A stretch of DNA of 60,789 nucleotides from JBMOKT01 sp049323895 (GCA_049323895.1 JBMOKT010000029.1:1-60789); one strand, 5' to 3'; counted from the stretch's first letter, positions 15,319-23,262 are shown. The notes: generated from the sequence alone by a model not told the origin. A program made the numbers and translations.

Positions 15319-15361
15319 ATAAGAATACCTCCTAAAATAAATTTAATAACCGCCTACCCAA

Positions 15362-15376
15362 TGGTAGATACTACCA
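15362..15376. promoter_or_regulatory. Short perfect palindrome upstream of the ECF S-component
   Basis: TGGTAG-ATA-CTACCA lies about 45 bases before the start codon and adjoins the bioY terminator. It could be a small operator; no factor is assigned. Confidence 0.35.
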
Positions 15377-15416
15377 AAAAATATAAGGGTCGGGAATTTA
15401 ATATCCCCAACCCTTA
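15376..15416 (-). terminator. Terminator of bioY
   Basis: A stem of TAAGGGTTGGGGA against TCCCGACCCTTA, followed by ATATTTTTT on the minus strand, sits right at the end of bioY. Confidence 0.87.
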
Positions 15417-15417
15417 G

Positions 15418-16008
15418 CTACTTAAGGTTATACCGTGGCCAGCTGTTCCAACCACCTATCCTCTCATACATTGTCTTACCCACAAGGGCAGCAATTATGG
15501 CCTTTAGAAAATCCAGGCCCATATACAGACCCATCATTGCTGCAATTTGCAGAAAGGTAATAGGGGTACCAAGGTAAAAGTTATACACCAGATACATCCA
15601 GGGCAAACCAATTATATACATGACCACAAAACTTATTATTGCAGCAACCATAAAAGTACCTAAGCCCGGTTGGTCTTTTTTATAAACTAGCAGCCCTGAA
15701 ATATAGGCACTAAGTATAAAGCTTATTAAAAATCCAAAAGTAGGCTTGAAGATGTAGGTAAATCCGCCATAGGGTGCCGAAGCAAACACCGGCAAACCTG
15801 CTAACCCTACCAGGATATAAACTACAATACTTAAGGCGCCTAGCTTTCGCCCAATAATCATTCCTGCCAGCATACTTAAAAGGGGCAGTAAGCTAAAAGG
15901 AATAATATCGGGGGGCCATATTTTTGAAATATATGCACCTATTGTCATCAAGGCAGCAAAAAAAGCAACTAATATCATATCCCGAACAGATAATTTCACG
16001 CTATACAC
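15418..16008 (-). CDS. bioY: BioY biotin ECF transporter S-component
   Basis: BioY captures biotin for an ECF transporter. The 196-aa protein has six hydrophobic segments and the BioY signatures PFSLLPLLSMLAGMIIGRKLGALSIVVYILVGLAGLPVFA (residues about 37-76), followed by APYGGFTYIFKPTFGFLISF. Expression is very likely biotin-controlled, because an ideal sigma-A promoter with an overlapping BirA operator lies 50-105 bases upstream. Confidence 0.94.
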   Translation of the reverse strand: MYSVKLSVRDMILVAFFAALMTIGAYISKIWPPDIIPFSLLPLLSMLAGMIIGRKLGALSIVVYILVGLAGLPVFASAPYGGFTYIFKPTFGFLISFILSAYISGLLVYKKDQPGLGTFMVAAIISFVVMYIIGLPWMYLVYNFYLGTPITFLQIAAMMGLYMGLDFLKAIIAALVGKTMYERIGGWNSWPRYNLK

Positions 16009-16058
16009 TCCTTAATGGATTAATTTAATCCTGTTCCACTTGCTTCTTTGATACCCTG

Positions 16059-16088
16059 ATTATAGCTAAGGGATTACACTATTGTCAA
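16059..16088 (-). promoter_or_regulatory. Sigma-A promoter of bioY
   Basis: TTGACA (16088-16083), an 18-base spacer and TATAAT (16064-16059) are both perfect hexamers. The -35 forms part of the BirA operator. Confidence 0.9.
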
Positions 16089-16113
16089 CCTATTAAATTT
16101 TTATGGTTAACGA
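16082..16113. promoter_or_regulatory. BirA operator of bioY
   Basis: TTGTCAACC and GGTTAACGA are inverted halves separated by 14 bases, matching the Firmicute BirA box (TTGTTAAC-N14/15-GTTAACAA). One half covers the -35 hexamer, so bound BirA-biotinyl-AMP would block RNA polymerase. Confidence 0.85.
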
Positions 16114-16140
16114 GACCATCCCCTCCCGTAATTTTTGTAG

Positions 16141-16174
16141 AAAATATAAAAGCCTCCTGAACAATTCAGAAGGC
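16141..16174 (-). terminator. Terminator downstream of the DHPS-like gene
   Basis: GCCTTCTGAA pairs with TTCAGGAGGC (one G-U) around TTG and is followed by a T-rich tail on the minus strand. It isolates bioY from upstream transcription. Confidence 0.85.
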
Positions 16175-16254
16175 ATAATAAAACAAAATAAGATGATTTT
16201 TTACCCTCCGTCTCGGTCATTAATAGATCCAAGCGGCATTTATAAAGTTTTATA

Positions 16255-16352
16255 AAACACGTCTTGCGCCGAGCCTTTGGCGACTATGGAACCGATGTTG
16301 CACTTATACTTATTAGCTTGTAAAAGTTATACTTTCTAATAAGTATAGAAAA
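16255..16352. repeat. About 100-bp structured interspersed repeat, copy 1
   Basis: It shares with copies at 21603 and 49769 the blocks AACACG, CCGAGCCTTTGGC, CCGATGTTGCAC and TTATACTTATTA...TTATACTT. Here the last part forms a perfect 11-bp inverted repeat, TATACTTATTA / TAATAAGTATA. It is non-coding. Confidence 0.8.
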
Positions 16353-16444
16353 TAAATTTAGCGGTCATACAGGGCATACTGCTCCCATTGACTTCATCTT
16401 AATCTTAACATCGCCTGCTGCTTTACGCAATACTTTTCTAAGAG

Positions 16445-17107
16445 CTAACAAAGAATGAAATCTGCTCCTAAAATCCTGGCAACATATTCTTCCGCAGCAT
16501 TTGCCGGGTTAACAAGTATCTTATAGCCCTTGCTTTGTAAAGCAGCGACATATTCTTGTAACTGCTGGAAATTTTGTATATCAAAGGTCCGCATATACAA
16601 TATTTGTTGTTCTTTTTCCCCCTCCAACAATTTATAAATCCCCATATCCTCTACAAAATTCCCTGTAGGAGCAAAATTTTTAATCCTTGAGGAATTCTCC
16701 GCCATAAAAATGGCATCAATCTCCTTAGTTTCCCTTTTGCTGGCAGAGATAATATTTTCTAATAATACCTTTAAGCCTTGACCAATTTCCTTTAGCTTCC
16801 AATGTTGCGTTGCCAGCTTTTTGAGCATTTTTTTATACTGCCTGTAAGTGGCTAAAATTAGCACATCACCATACTGCTCCTTACAATTTATGGCATGCTT
16901 GTGGATAGACACCTCCCCCCCTATTGAAAGGGCTTCCTGTTTTAAAATATTTGCTGCACCACAGTAAAGGTTCTGCACATAAATGGGTAAAATGTTTGAC
17001 TTTTGCTCCATGATTGCAATTCCGCCCTCGTCTGACCTGGTCATTTCCAGCCAGGGTCGAGAGCTCCAAAGCCGCCCGCCGCAATAAAACATATTAAAGT
17101 CCCCCAT
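16445..17107 (-). CDS. Orphan protein with the N-terminal domain of Clostridial dihydropteroate synthase-like proteins
   Basis: The 220-aa product contains, around residues 23-110, a segment (AANILKQEALSIGGEVSIHKHAINC, then DVLILATYRQYKKMLKKLATQHWKLKEIGQGL) that I recognise as the N-terminal extension found fused to the pterin-binding barrel of some Clostridial and archaeal folP proteins. The pterin-binding barrel is absent; residues about 125-220 (ending YVARILGADFILC) are unfamiliar. The ATG at 17107 follows AAAGGAG by about 9 bases, which excludes an 18-codon upstream extension. It may be a decayed folP paralogue or a stand-alone adaptor. Confidence 0.6.
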   Translation of the reverse strand: MGDFNMFYCGGRLWSSRPWLEMTRSDEGGIAIMEQKSNILPIYVQNLYCGAANILKQEALSIGGEVSIHKHAINCKEQYGDVLILATYRQYKKMLKKLATQHWKLKEIGQGLKVLLENIISASKRETKEIDAIFMAENSSRIKNFAPTGNFVEDMGIYKLLEGEKEQQILYMRTFDIQNFQQLQEYVAALQSKGYKILVNPANAAEEYVARILGADFILC

Positions 17108-17195
17108 ATTTAACCACTCCTTTAAGCATCTTCTTAGAACATATTTATCCATTTTGCCCAATTTGTAAACAAATTTCTCGTCAATAATTATTTTT

Positions 17196-17226
17196 ACTAG
17201 TCACGAGTCACCAGTCACTAGTAACT
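17196..17226. repeat. Degenerate heptad repeat
   Basis: TAGTCAC, GAGTCAC, CAGTCAC and TAGTAAC units run in 7-base register, between the FlK-like gene and the DHPS-like gene. The next 40 bases hold a separate low-complexity motif, ACAGATGGGCACAGATAAAC, also seen in inverted form near 29545. Confidence 0.75.
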
Positions 17227-17344
17227 ATTTTCAGGACAGATGGGCACAGATAAACACGGATTAGAAAACACGGCAACTTGCTTGCATGTTATTTTGATTA
17301 GTTGTATCGTACAAGTATTTCATGAATGCTGTGCCTGTCCAATT

Positions 17345-17386
17345 AAAAAAGGGTAAAGTCAGCACTATAAGACTTTACCCTTTTTT
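17345..17386 (-). terminator. Terminator of the thioesterase gene
   Basis: A perfect AAAAAAGGGTAAAGTC / GACTTTACCCTTTTTT stem with a 10-base loop reaches into the end of the gene region; it can act in both directions. Confidence 0.92.
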
Positions 17387-17389
17387 AAT

Positions 17390-17785
17390 TTATTTGCTTT
17401 TTTCCTTGGTGCGGTTTAGGAATTTATCCTGCTGAATAATATAGCGGACATGGGTCCCTTCTCCAATAAGTTCCCTTTCATCAAAGGCCTGGACAGAAAA
17501 GGTCAACTTTTTATTGTCAATCCCCTGTAAAACGGCCTTTGCCTCTACATTCATGCCAATGGGCGTGGATGCCAGGTGTTTGATATCAACATGCATCCCA
17601 ACTGTAGCAAAACCTTCAGGCAGTAACGGGTCGACGGCTTTTAAGCTGGCATTTTCCATAAGCCCGATCATTGCAGGGGTAGCATATACTTCGATATCTC
17701 CACTGCCGTACTTCTTCGCGGTATTCTCCTGGGTAACCAGTTCCTGGGCAGCTCCTTCCAGGCCTACAGATAAATTGAATTCCAT
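17390..17785 (-). CDS. FlK-like hotdog thioesterase
   Basis: The 131-aa protein belongs to the hotdog superfamily near the fluoroacetyl-CoA thioesterase FlK group, which hydrolyses short acyl-CoA esters. The pattern EVYATPAMIGLMENASLKAV (supplying Thr and Glu) and GFATVGMHVDIKHLASTPIGMNVEA (supplying His) contains the FlK catalytic triad positions, and VRYIIQQDKFLNR closes the sheet. The start lies 2 bases after the aminotransferase stop, so the two are cotranscribed. The physiological acyl-CoA is unknown. Confidence 0.85.
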   Translation of the reverse strand: MEFNLSVGLEGAAQELVTQENTAKKYGSGDIEVYATPAMIGLMENASLKAVDPLLPEGFATVGMHVDIKHLASTPIGMNVEAKAVLQGIDNKKLTFSVQAFDERELIGEGTHVRYIIQQDKFLNRTKEKSK

Positions 17786-17787
17786 AA

Positions 17788-19029
17788 TTAACCTCCCAGA
17801 GAATCCTTAGCCTCTTTTATCTTGGTGGCCATACCTGCTATTTTTTCGGCAGGTACTGCACAAACTGCTATACGTAAGCCTCTGCCCAGAGGAACAATAA
17901 AGATGTTATCGTCCTGGAGCTTCAAGGCAATTTCGTCAGGTTTTGTTGTTGGAACAGTAATAAAGAACCCTGAATGGTAGGGGCAAATTTCCAGACCAAC
18001 TGACTTAGCTTCTTCCACAAAGGTCTTTGCCCTCTCTTCCAGGCTTAAACGGAATTCTTCCCGCTCCTTATCTACCTGAGCCATTAAATCTTTATTCTTC
18101 CATAATTCGGTCAGGCAGAGCATGCCTGGACGTGTGCCGTTTGACCAGGTCCCTCTGTTCGAATACTGGTTTACATTATAGAATTCTTCAATGACATCTT
18201 TGTCAGAACTGATGCCGATCATACAACCTGTACGATAACCATACATTGTATAACCCTTGGACATACTAAAACCTACTATTACTAGGAAATTAGACGGTAG
18301 TTTGCTGAATAATTTAAAAAAGCTGCGACTGCCGTGAGGGGTAAAATCTAAATAAGCAATATCCACAAAAAGAATTACATTATTTTCACCCTTGTTGCTT
18401 AACTCTGTCAAACCTTGGACTACCTGCTGCCATTCCTCATCAGTTATACTAAAGCCGGTAGGATTGTGAGCAGGGGTATTAAGGATTAATAAAACATTTT
18501 TTTGTACCTTAGCTAACTCATTGACCTTCTGCAGGCAGGCTTCCACATTAAAGCTGCCATTTTCAGTAAAGGTGGTAAAGGTATCAATCTTGCGCCCCAT
18601 CTCTTTAGCCATAGTACGGTATGGGCTCCAAAACCAATCAGTAGTAAGGTATGTATCACCAACTTCTGTATAGTTCCAGATGGCATGGTGTATAGCACCG
18701 GAACCACCGGGAGTTGCAACTCCGTCTAGGTAAGCGTCTGGTTTATACTCACCAAAGGTAACATCAATGGCCGCCTGGATAAAATCGGGCAGCCCGGCGA
18801 TAGGTGCATAGTTGGCTGCATTTTTAAAGTCCAAGCTGTATATTGTTTTTTCTACCGTAGGCAGGGTAATCAAATCCCCATTAGGAGCGAGAAATGCTCC
18901 GATGGAAGCATTGACAATATTCTCTTTGCCTACAGCCTTAGCCTTTTCGTTAGCAGCAGAGTTTACACCGAAAATTTTATCGGGCTCATGTTTACCAAAA
19001 GAATGACTGGCTACAACAGATTTAACCAT
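17788..19029 (-). CDS. PLP-dependent aminotransferase, class I/II
   Basis: This 413-aa fold-type I enzyme resembles aromatic/aspartate-type aminotransferases. Key elements are ATPGGSGAIHHAIWN (cofactor-phosphate loop), LNTPAHNPTGFS (Asn-Pro-x-Gly), DIAYLDF (Asp and Tyr facing PLP), and the Schiff-base Lys in VGFSMSKGYTMYGYRTG. The ATG at 19029 follows GGAGG by 8 bases; ten upstream codons are in frame but unlikely to be used. It is followed directly by an acyl-CoA thioesterase, an uncommon pairing. The amino-acid substrate cannot be set from sequence. Confidence 0.88.
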   Translation of the reverse strand: MVKSVVASHSFGKHEPDKIFGVNSAANEKAKAVGKENIVNASIGAFLAPNGDLITLPTVEKTIYSLDFKNAANYAPIAGLPDFIQAAIDVTFGEYKPDAYLDGVATPGGSGAIHHAIWNYTEVGDTYLTTDWFWSPYRTMAKEMGRKIDTFTTFTENGSFNVEACLQKVNELAKVQKNVLLILNTPAHNPTGFSITDEEWQQVVQGLTELSNKGENNVILFVDIAYLDFTPHGSRSFFKLFSKLPSNFLVIVGFSMSKGYTMYGYRTGCMIGISSDKDVIEEFYNVNQYSNRGTWSNGTRPGMLCLTELWKNKDLMAQVDKEREEFRLSLEERAKTFVEEAKSVGLEICPYHSGFFITVPTTKPDEIALKLQDDNIFIVPLGRGLRIAVCAVPAEKIAGMATKIKEAKDSLGG

Positions 19030-19088
19030 AATTTCGACCTCCAATTGAGCTGCCGACATAAATCGGGCAGCAATATTTTCCCAATTTA

Positions 19089-19116
19089 ATTTTATTTAAC
19101 TTCGACGTGATGTAAA
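19089..19116 (-). promoter_or_regulatory. Possible sigma-A promoter of the aminotransferase operon
   Basis: TTTACA (19116-19111), a 16-base spacer and TAAAAT (19094-19089) lie 60 bases before the start and after the ndk terminator. Confidence 0.5.
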
Positions 19117-19137
19117 TATTTCCTTTTTAACTGCGTT

Positions 19138-19169
19138 AAAAAACCGCCCCAGGTTAACTACCTGGGACG
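19138..19169 (-). terminator. Terminator of ndk
   Basis: CGTCCCAGGT pairs with ACCTGGGGCG around AGTTA, followed by GGTTTTTT on the minus strand, 10 bases past the ndk stop. Confidence 0.93.
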
Positions 19170-19178
19170 ACTGTTATA

Positions 19179-19628
19179 CTATTCGTAAAGCCATTTTTCA
19201 GGCAGGTATTCATACTCTACCAATTCATCGGAATTAAAGTAGATAGCAATTTCCCTCTGGGCATTTTCAAGGCTGTCGGAACCGTGAATTACGTTTCTGC
19301 CTATTTCCTGGGCAAAATCACCCCTAATTGTACCTGACTGGGCATCTGCCGGATTAGTTACCCCATTTAGCTTCCTAACCTCAGCTACAGCATTTTTACC
19401 CTCAACTACAATAGCTATTACAGGTCCACTGGTAATAAATTTTACTAACCCAGGGTAAAAACCTTTCCCCTGATGTTCTGCATAGTGCTTTGCTGCCAAC
19501 TCCTCCGAGACCTTAAGGAGCTTCATGCCAACAATTTTGAACCCTTTTTTTTCGAACCTGGCAGTGATTTCTCCTATTAGACCCCTTTGTACTCCATCCG
19601 GCTTGATCATTACAAAGGTTCTTTCCAT
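19179..19628 (-). CDS. ndk: Nucleoside diphosphate kinase
   Basis: Ndk transfers the gamma-phosphate between nucleoside triphosphates and diphosphates. The 149-aa protein starts MERTFVMIKPDGVQRG and contains the catalytic motif NVIHGSDS with the phosphorylated His at residue 115. Its ATG shares one base with the ftsH stop codon, so the two are translationally coupled, an arrangement unlike Bacillus. Confidence 0.97.
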   Translation of the reverse strand: MERTFVMIKPDGVQRGLIGEITARFEKKGFKIVGMKLLKVSEELAAKHYAEHQGKGFYPGLVKFITSGPVIAIVVEGKNAVAEVRKLNGVTNPADAQSGTIRGDFAQEIGRNVIHGSDSLENAQREIAIYFNSDELVEYEYLPEKWLYE

Positions 19629-21568
19629 TAAAAATCTCTCCTCGTAAAGGTAATTTTTATAGTAGGATCTTCAGGTTGCGTATCTTTAAGATTAATGATA
19701 TCTTCATCGGCTCTAATTGTGTCAGCAGGTGTACGTTCATCCTCATTGCGTTTAGGTAAGTCAGTCACCTTTTTCATTAATTCGGAGAATTCTTCCGCCT
19801 CAATAACCTCTTTTTCCATCAAGGTCTGGGCAATCAGGTGCAGCTTGTCAAGATTATCCTGCAAAAGCTTCTCCGCTTTTTGATAAGCCTCTTCCATTAT
19901 ACGTTTTACTTCTTTATCGATGGCAAAGGCAACGGCCTCACTATAGTTGCGGTCTCTGGCAATATCTCTGCCGAGGAAGACCTGTTCCTGCTTATTGCCA
20001 AAGGTAATAGGTCCTAATTCGTCAGACATACCCCATTCGGTAATCATCTTCCTTACAGTACCGGTTGCCCGCTCTAAGTCATTTTGGGCTCCTGTGCTGA
20101 TTTCATTGAGTACAATTTGCTCGGCTACCCTGCCACCCAGCATCATGGTAATTTGGTCTAAAAGCTGGGACCTAGTCATATAATTACGGTCTTCCCTGGG
20201 CAGCAGCAGAGTATATCCTCCCGCCCTTCCTCTGGGAATTATGGAAACTTTATGCAAGGGGTCACAGTGGGGTAAAAGTTCTGCAACCAGAGCATGACCT
20301 GCCTCGTGGTAGGAAACAATTTTCTTCTCAAATTCACTGATAACCCTGGATTTTTTCTCAGGTCCTGCTATTACCCTCTCAATAGACTGCTCTAATTCAG
20401 TCATAGTGATGGTTTTTTTGTTTCTTCTGGCACCAAGCAGTGCGGCCTCGTTGACAAGGTTTGCCAAGTCGGCACCTGTAAACCCGGGGGTCCCCCTGGC
20501 CAAAACCGCCAAGTCGACATTGTCAGCTAAAGGCTTGCCCCGCACATGGACTTTAAGGATTTCCTCACGTCCCTTGACATCTGGTCTGTCTACTGTAATC
20601 TGCCGGTCAAAACGCCCGGGACGCAGTAATGCAGGGTCTAATATATCGGGCCTATTGGTTGCAGCAATAATAATTATACCTTCATTAATATTAAAGCCGT
20701 CCATCTCTACCAGCAACTGGTTAAGGGTTTGTTCCCTTTCATCATGACCGCCGCCCAAACCGGCACCCCTTTGTCTGCCCACGGCATCTATTTCATCCAC
20801 AAAGACAATACAGGGTGCATTTTTCTTGGCTTGTTCAAAGAGGTCCCTTACCCTTGATGCACCGACACCTACAAACATCTCGACGAAATCAGAACCGCTG
20901 ATGCTGAAAAAGGGCACGCCAGCTTCACCGGCAACGGCTCGGGCTAAAAGGGTTTTTCCTGTACCAGGAGGTCCAAAAAGCAGTACACCCTTAGGTATTT
21001 TAGCTCCCAACTCAGTAAACTTCTTAGGATACTTAAGGAATTCTACTACTTCCTCCAATTCTTCCTTAACCTCGTCAGCACCCGCCACATCAGCAAAGGT
21101 GACCTTTGTCTTTTCATCGGTGTGCAGGCGAGCCCGGCTTTTGCCAAACTGCATAACTCTGCTGCCCCCGCCTTGGGTCTGCTGCATCATAAAGAAGAAA
21201 ACGGCAATAAGCAGTAATACCGGCAACAGTGTCGAAAGTACTCCCGTCCACCAGGGAGGTGTTGGGGTGGGATCCTGGTCAACCACCACATTAGCAGCCA
21301 ATAAGGTATCTATTATCTGCGGATAATTTTTTGGTGCCTCCAAGCTGAATTCTTTACCTTCGGTTGTTACACCGGAAATTATCTGGTAATTATTTTCAGT
21401 AATAATATTAACCTGCTTTACTTTTCCCTTTTCCACTGCTGTCACAAACTCGGAAAAGTTATTAAAGGGACTTTCCTGCTTTTGGGGAGCGTTAGTAAGA
21501 CGTAATACAGAAATGGCAATTAGGACTATTAATAAATAAATGGCTAAATTCTTAAAAATCCGGTTCAA
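19628..21568 (-). CDS. ftsH: ATP-dependent zinc metalloprotease FtsH
   Basis: FtsH is a hexameric membrane-bound AAA+ protease that degrades unstable and membrane proteins. In 646 aa it shows an N-terminal membrane helix (LAIYLLIVLIAISVL), an outer domain, a second helix near residues 110-130, Walker A GPPGTGKT near residue 200, Walker B VFVDEIDAVG, the SRH region with NRPDILDPALLRPGRFD, and zinc motif HEAGH near residue 422. The start is a TTG at 21568, 6 bases after AGGAGG, matching the usual FtsH N-terminus NRIFKNLAIYLL; a GTG 14 codons upstream lacks a site. The hpt gene that usually precedes ftsH is missing. Confidence 0.97.
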   Translation of the reverse strand: MNRIFKNLAIYLLIVLIAISVLRLTNAPQKQESPFNNFSEFVTAVEKGKVKQVNIITENNYQIISGVTTEGKEFSLEAPKNYPQIIDTLLAANVVVDQDPTPTPPWWTGVLSTLLPVLLLIAVFFFMMQQTQGGGSRVMQFGKSRARLHTDEKTKVTFADVAGADEVKEELEEVVEFLKYPKKFTELGAKIPKGVLLFGPPGTGKTLLARAVAGEAGVPFFSISGSDFVEMFVGVGASRVRDLFEQAKKNAPCIVFVDEIDAVGRQRGAGLGGGHDEREQTLNQLLVEMDGFNINEGIIIIAATNRPDILDPALLRPGRFDRQITVDRPDVKGREEILKVHVRGKPLADNVDLAVLARGTPGFTGADLANLVNEAALLGARRNKKTITMTELEQSIERVIAGPEKKSRVISEFEKKIVSYHEAGHALVAELLPHCDPLHKVSIIPRGRAGGYTLLLPREDRNYMTRSQLLDQITMMLGGRVAEQIVLNEISTGAQNDLERATGTVRKMITEWGMSDELGPITFGNKQEQVFLGRDIARDRNYSEAVAFAIDKEVKRIMEEAYQKAEKLLQDNLDKLHLIAQTLMEKEVIEAEEFSELMKKVTDLPKRNEDERTPADTIRADEDIINLKDTQPEDPTIKITFTRRDF

Positions 21569-21602
21569 AAATTTACCTCCTCTCAATGCGGTCAAAATAT
21601 TG

Positions 21603-21700
21603 GAAAACACGGCTTACGCCGAGCCTTTGGCAACTGCGGAAACCGATGTTGCACTTATACTTATTACCGTGTAAATGTTATACTTCTGGTGAGTATAAAA
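21603..21700. repeat. About 100-bp structured interspersed repeat, copy 2, in the ftsH leader
   Basis: It carries the same blocks as copy 1. TATACTTATT pairs with GGTGAGTATA using three G-U pairs in the plus-sense RNA, and GCAAC pairs with GTTGC. On the minus strand it ends with CGGC-GTAA-GCCG then TGTTTT, like a small terminator, 35 bases before the ftsH start. Confidence 0.8.
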
Positions 21701-21782
21701 AACTTTCTATTACTTACTTATACTAAGGGGATTTTTAACGTAGTCTAATACCAATATACTTTACCATAATACGCCTATTTTT

Positions 21783-23186
21783 TCAAACATATTCACCTTT
21801 TAGCATTTCCATGATTAAATACCCTTCCTCCTTTGTTTTCATCCTATATTTTTCATTCAAGGTGATACCGGGAATCCAAATTATTTCATTTCCCATAACA
21901 ACCAAGGGAATAAAATCCCTTTCTTGTTGGGGAATTTTCAAATCTATAAAGATATCTTTAACCTTTTTAGTGCCAGCCATACCCCATGGCTGAATCTTGT
22001 CACCCGGCTTTCTGTTCCGAACTTGTAAAGGGGAGGTAATTTGTTGCGGATTAAGTGCAATTTTATCAAATTTCCCTGTTGTCTGTGGCAGAGTATCTGC
22101 AAAAAATGCGTTTAAGGCTATGCCTTTAAAGGGCAAGCAAACTTGCCCCGGCACCAGCCAGTTTAAATTAAACTGGCTGGGTGTTTCTTGTCCGTTTCTC
22201 TCCAGGTCATTGAATTCTATGTACTCATAACTTTTTAGCACTAAAATATTTCGTGGCAGGTCTAACCTTTTAGTTCCTTCCTGCCTTTGGATTAGTTTAA
22301 TTATGTTTTCTACATGGACGAAAGCAAGACCTTGTTCATCTGGTCTAAGGAGACTGTAAGCCTTTCGGATTGCCCTTCTTCTCAAGGCTGAAGCTCCTTT
22401 TGAAAATTCTTTAATACTTAGGCGGATTTTACCTTCTTTTCTAGTCACTAGTATCCTTCTTAAAAATTCCTCCCCTGCCTCCTCCATAAAATCATTTTCT
22501 GCAGAGACTATCTCCTCAAGTTTTATGAGATTATCTATAATCTGGGGGTTAAATTTCTCTTTAAGAAGGGGGAGCAATTCCAAACGGACTTTGTTGCGCA
22601 AATAAACAGGCTTGTTATTGCTTGGATCCTGACAGTAAGGCAGTCCATTGGTCTGGCAATAATCCAGAATTTCCTTTTTAGAAACTTCAGCTAAAGGCCT
22701 GATAGTAGACCCTCTTACGGGCGTCATGCCGGCAAGCCCCTCCAGCCCTGTTCCTTGAACCAGATGGAGTAGTATGGTTTCTGCCCTGTCATCGGCATGA
22801 TGACCTAATGCCAGCTTAGTTGCCCCGATTTCCTGGCGTACCTGGGAATAAATTTGTTTTCTAATACGGTGTCCCGCATCCTGAGGTGAAAGGCTGGTCT
22901 CCTTAATGAGTGCGGGGACATCCTTTTCAAACAGCTTATACTCATTCTCAAAGTTTTTAGCAAAAGACGCTACGAAATCAGCCTCTTTTTTAGCCTGTTC
23001 TCCCCGGAACATGTGGTTAACATGTACTACAAAAAGCCTTAGGGAATATTCCTCCTTTATTTGGTTAAGTACATGAAGAAGAGCTATGGAATCGGGTCCT
23101 CCGGATACTCCAACCACTACTGTGTCCTTTTTCTCCAACATGTTATATTTCTCAATTGTATTTATTACCTTTTTGAGAAATGCCAT
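21783..23186 (-). CDS. tilS: tRNA(Ile)-lysidine synthase TilS
   Basis: TilS attaches lysine to C34 of the CAU-anticodon tRNA-Ile, so it reads AUA codons, and is essential. The 467-aa protein has the PP-loop SGGPDS at residues 28-33, the family's HxxDDxAET element (LGHHADDRAETILLHLVQGTG), and the C-terminal substrate-binding domain (RNRKPGDKIQPWGMAGTKKVKDIFIDLKIP). The ATG at 23186 follows GGAGGG by about 7 bases; an 11-codon extension upstream is ignored. It lies between spoIIE and ftsH, as in Bacillus. Confidence 0.95.
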   Translation of the reverse strand: MAFLKKVINTIEKYNMLEKKDTVVVGVSGGPDSIALLHVLNQIKEEYSLRLFVVHVNHMFRGEQAKKEADFVASFAKNFENEYKLFEKDVPALIKETSLSPQDAGHRIRKQIYSQVRQEIGATKLALGHHADDRAETILLHLVQGTGLEGLAGMTPVRGSTIRPLAEVSKKEILDYCQTNGLPYCQDPSNNKPVYLRNKVRLELLPLLKEKFNPQIIDNLIKLEEIVSAENDFMEEAGEEFLRRILVTRKEGKIRLSIKEFSKGASALRRRAIRKAYSLLRPDEQGLAFVHVENIIKLIQRQEGTKRLDLPRNILVLKSYEYIEFNDLERNGQETPSQFNLNWLVPGQVCLPFKGIALNAFFADTLPQTTGKFDKIALNPQQITSPLQVRNRKPGDKIQPWGMAGTKKVKDIFIDLKIPQQERDFIPLVVMGNEIIWIPGITLNEKYRMKTKEEGYLIMEMLKGEYV

Positions 23187-23205
23187 AAAGAGCCCTCCAA
23201 AAATT

Positions 23206-23236
23206 AAGCCTACAGACATCTAAATTCTGTAGGCTT
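23206..23236 (-). terminator. Hairpin between spoIIE and tilS
   Basis: AAGCCTACAGA pairs with TCTGTAGGCTT and is followed by AATTTTT on the minus strand, 20 bases before the tilS start. It should reduce read-through from spoIIE. Confidence 0.8.
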
Positions 23237-23262
23237 TTCCAATCTCCTTCTAATTTAACCAA

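Noticed and set aside
16255..16352. Known riboswitch (c-di-GMP or ydaO type) in the structured repeat
   Set aside because: Core motifs of those classes are not present, copies are interspersed at unrelated genes, and copy 1 lies upstream of the bioY promoter, so it cannot be that gene's leader.
16350..16444. Small reading frame after the DHPS-like gene (ending KMKSMGAVCPV)
   Set aside because: No start with a ribosome site and only a few dozen codons; could be a decayed remnant, but not supportable as a gene.
20826..21326. 166-codon open frame on the plus strand inside ftsH
   Set aside because: Antisense to the intact AAA+/membrane part of FtsH; low-complexity Ser/Thr/Pro translation typical of a shadow frame.
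21566..21610. FtsH starting at the upstream GTG
   Set aside because: No ribosome site before it; the AGGAGG lies inside this extension and points to the TTG at 21568.
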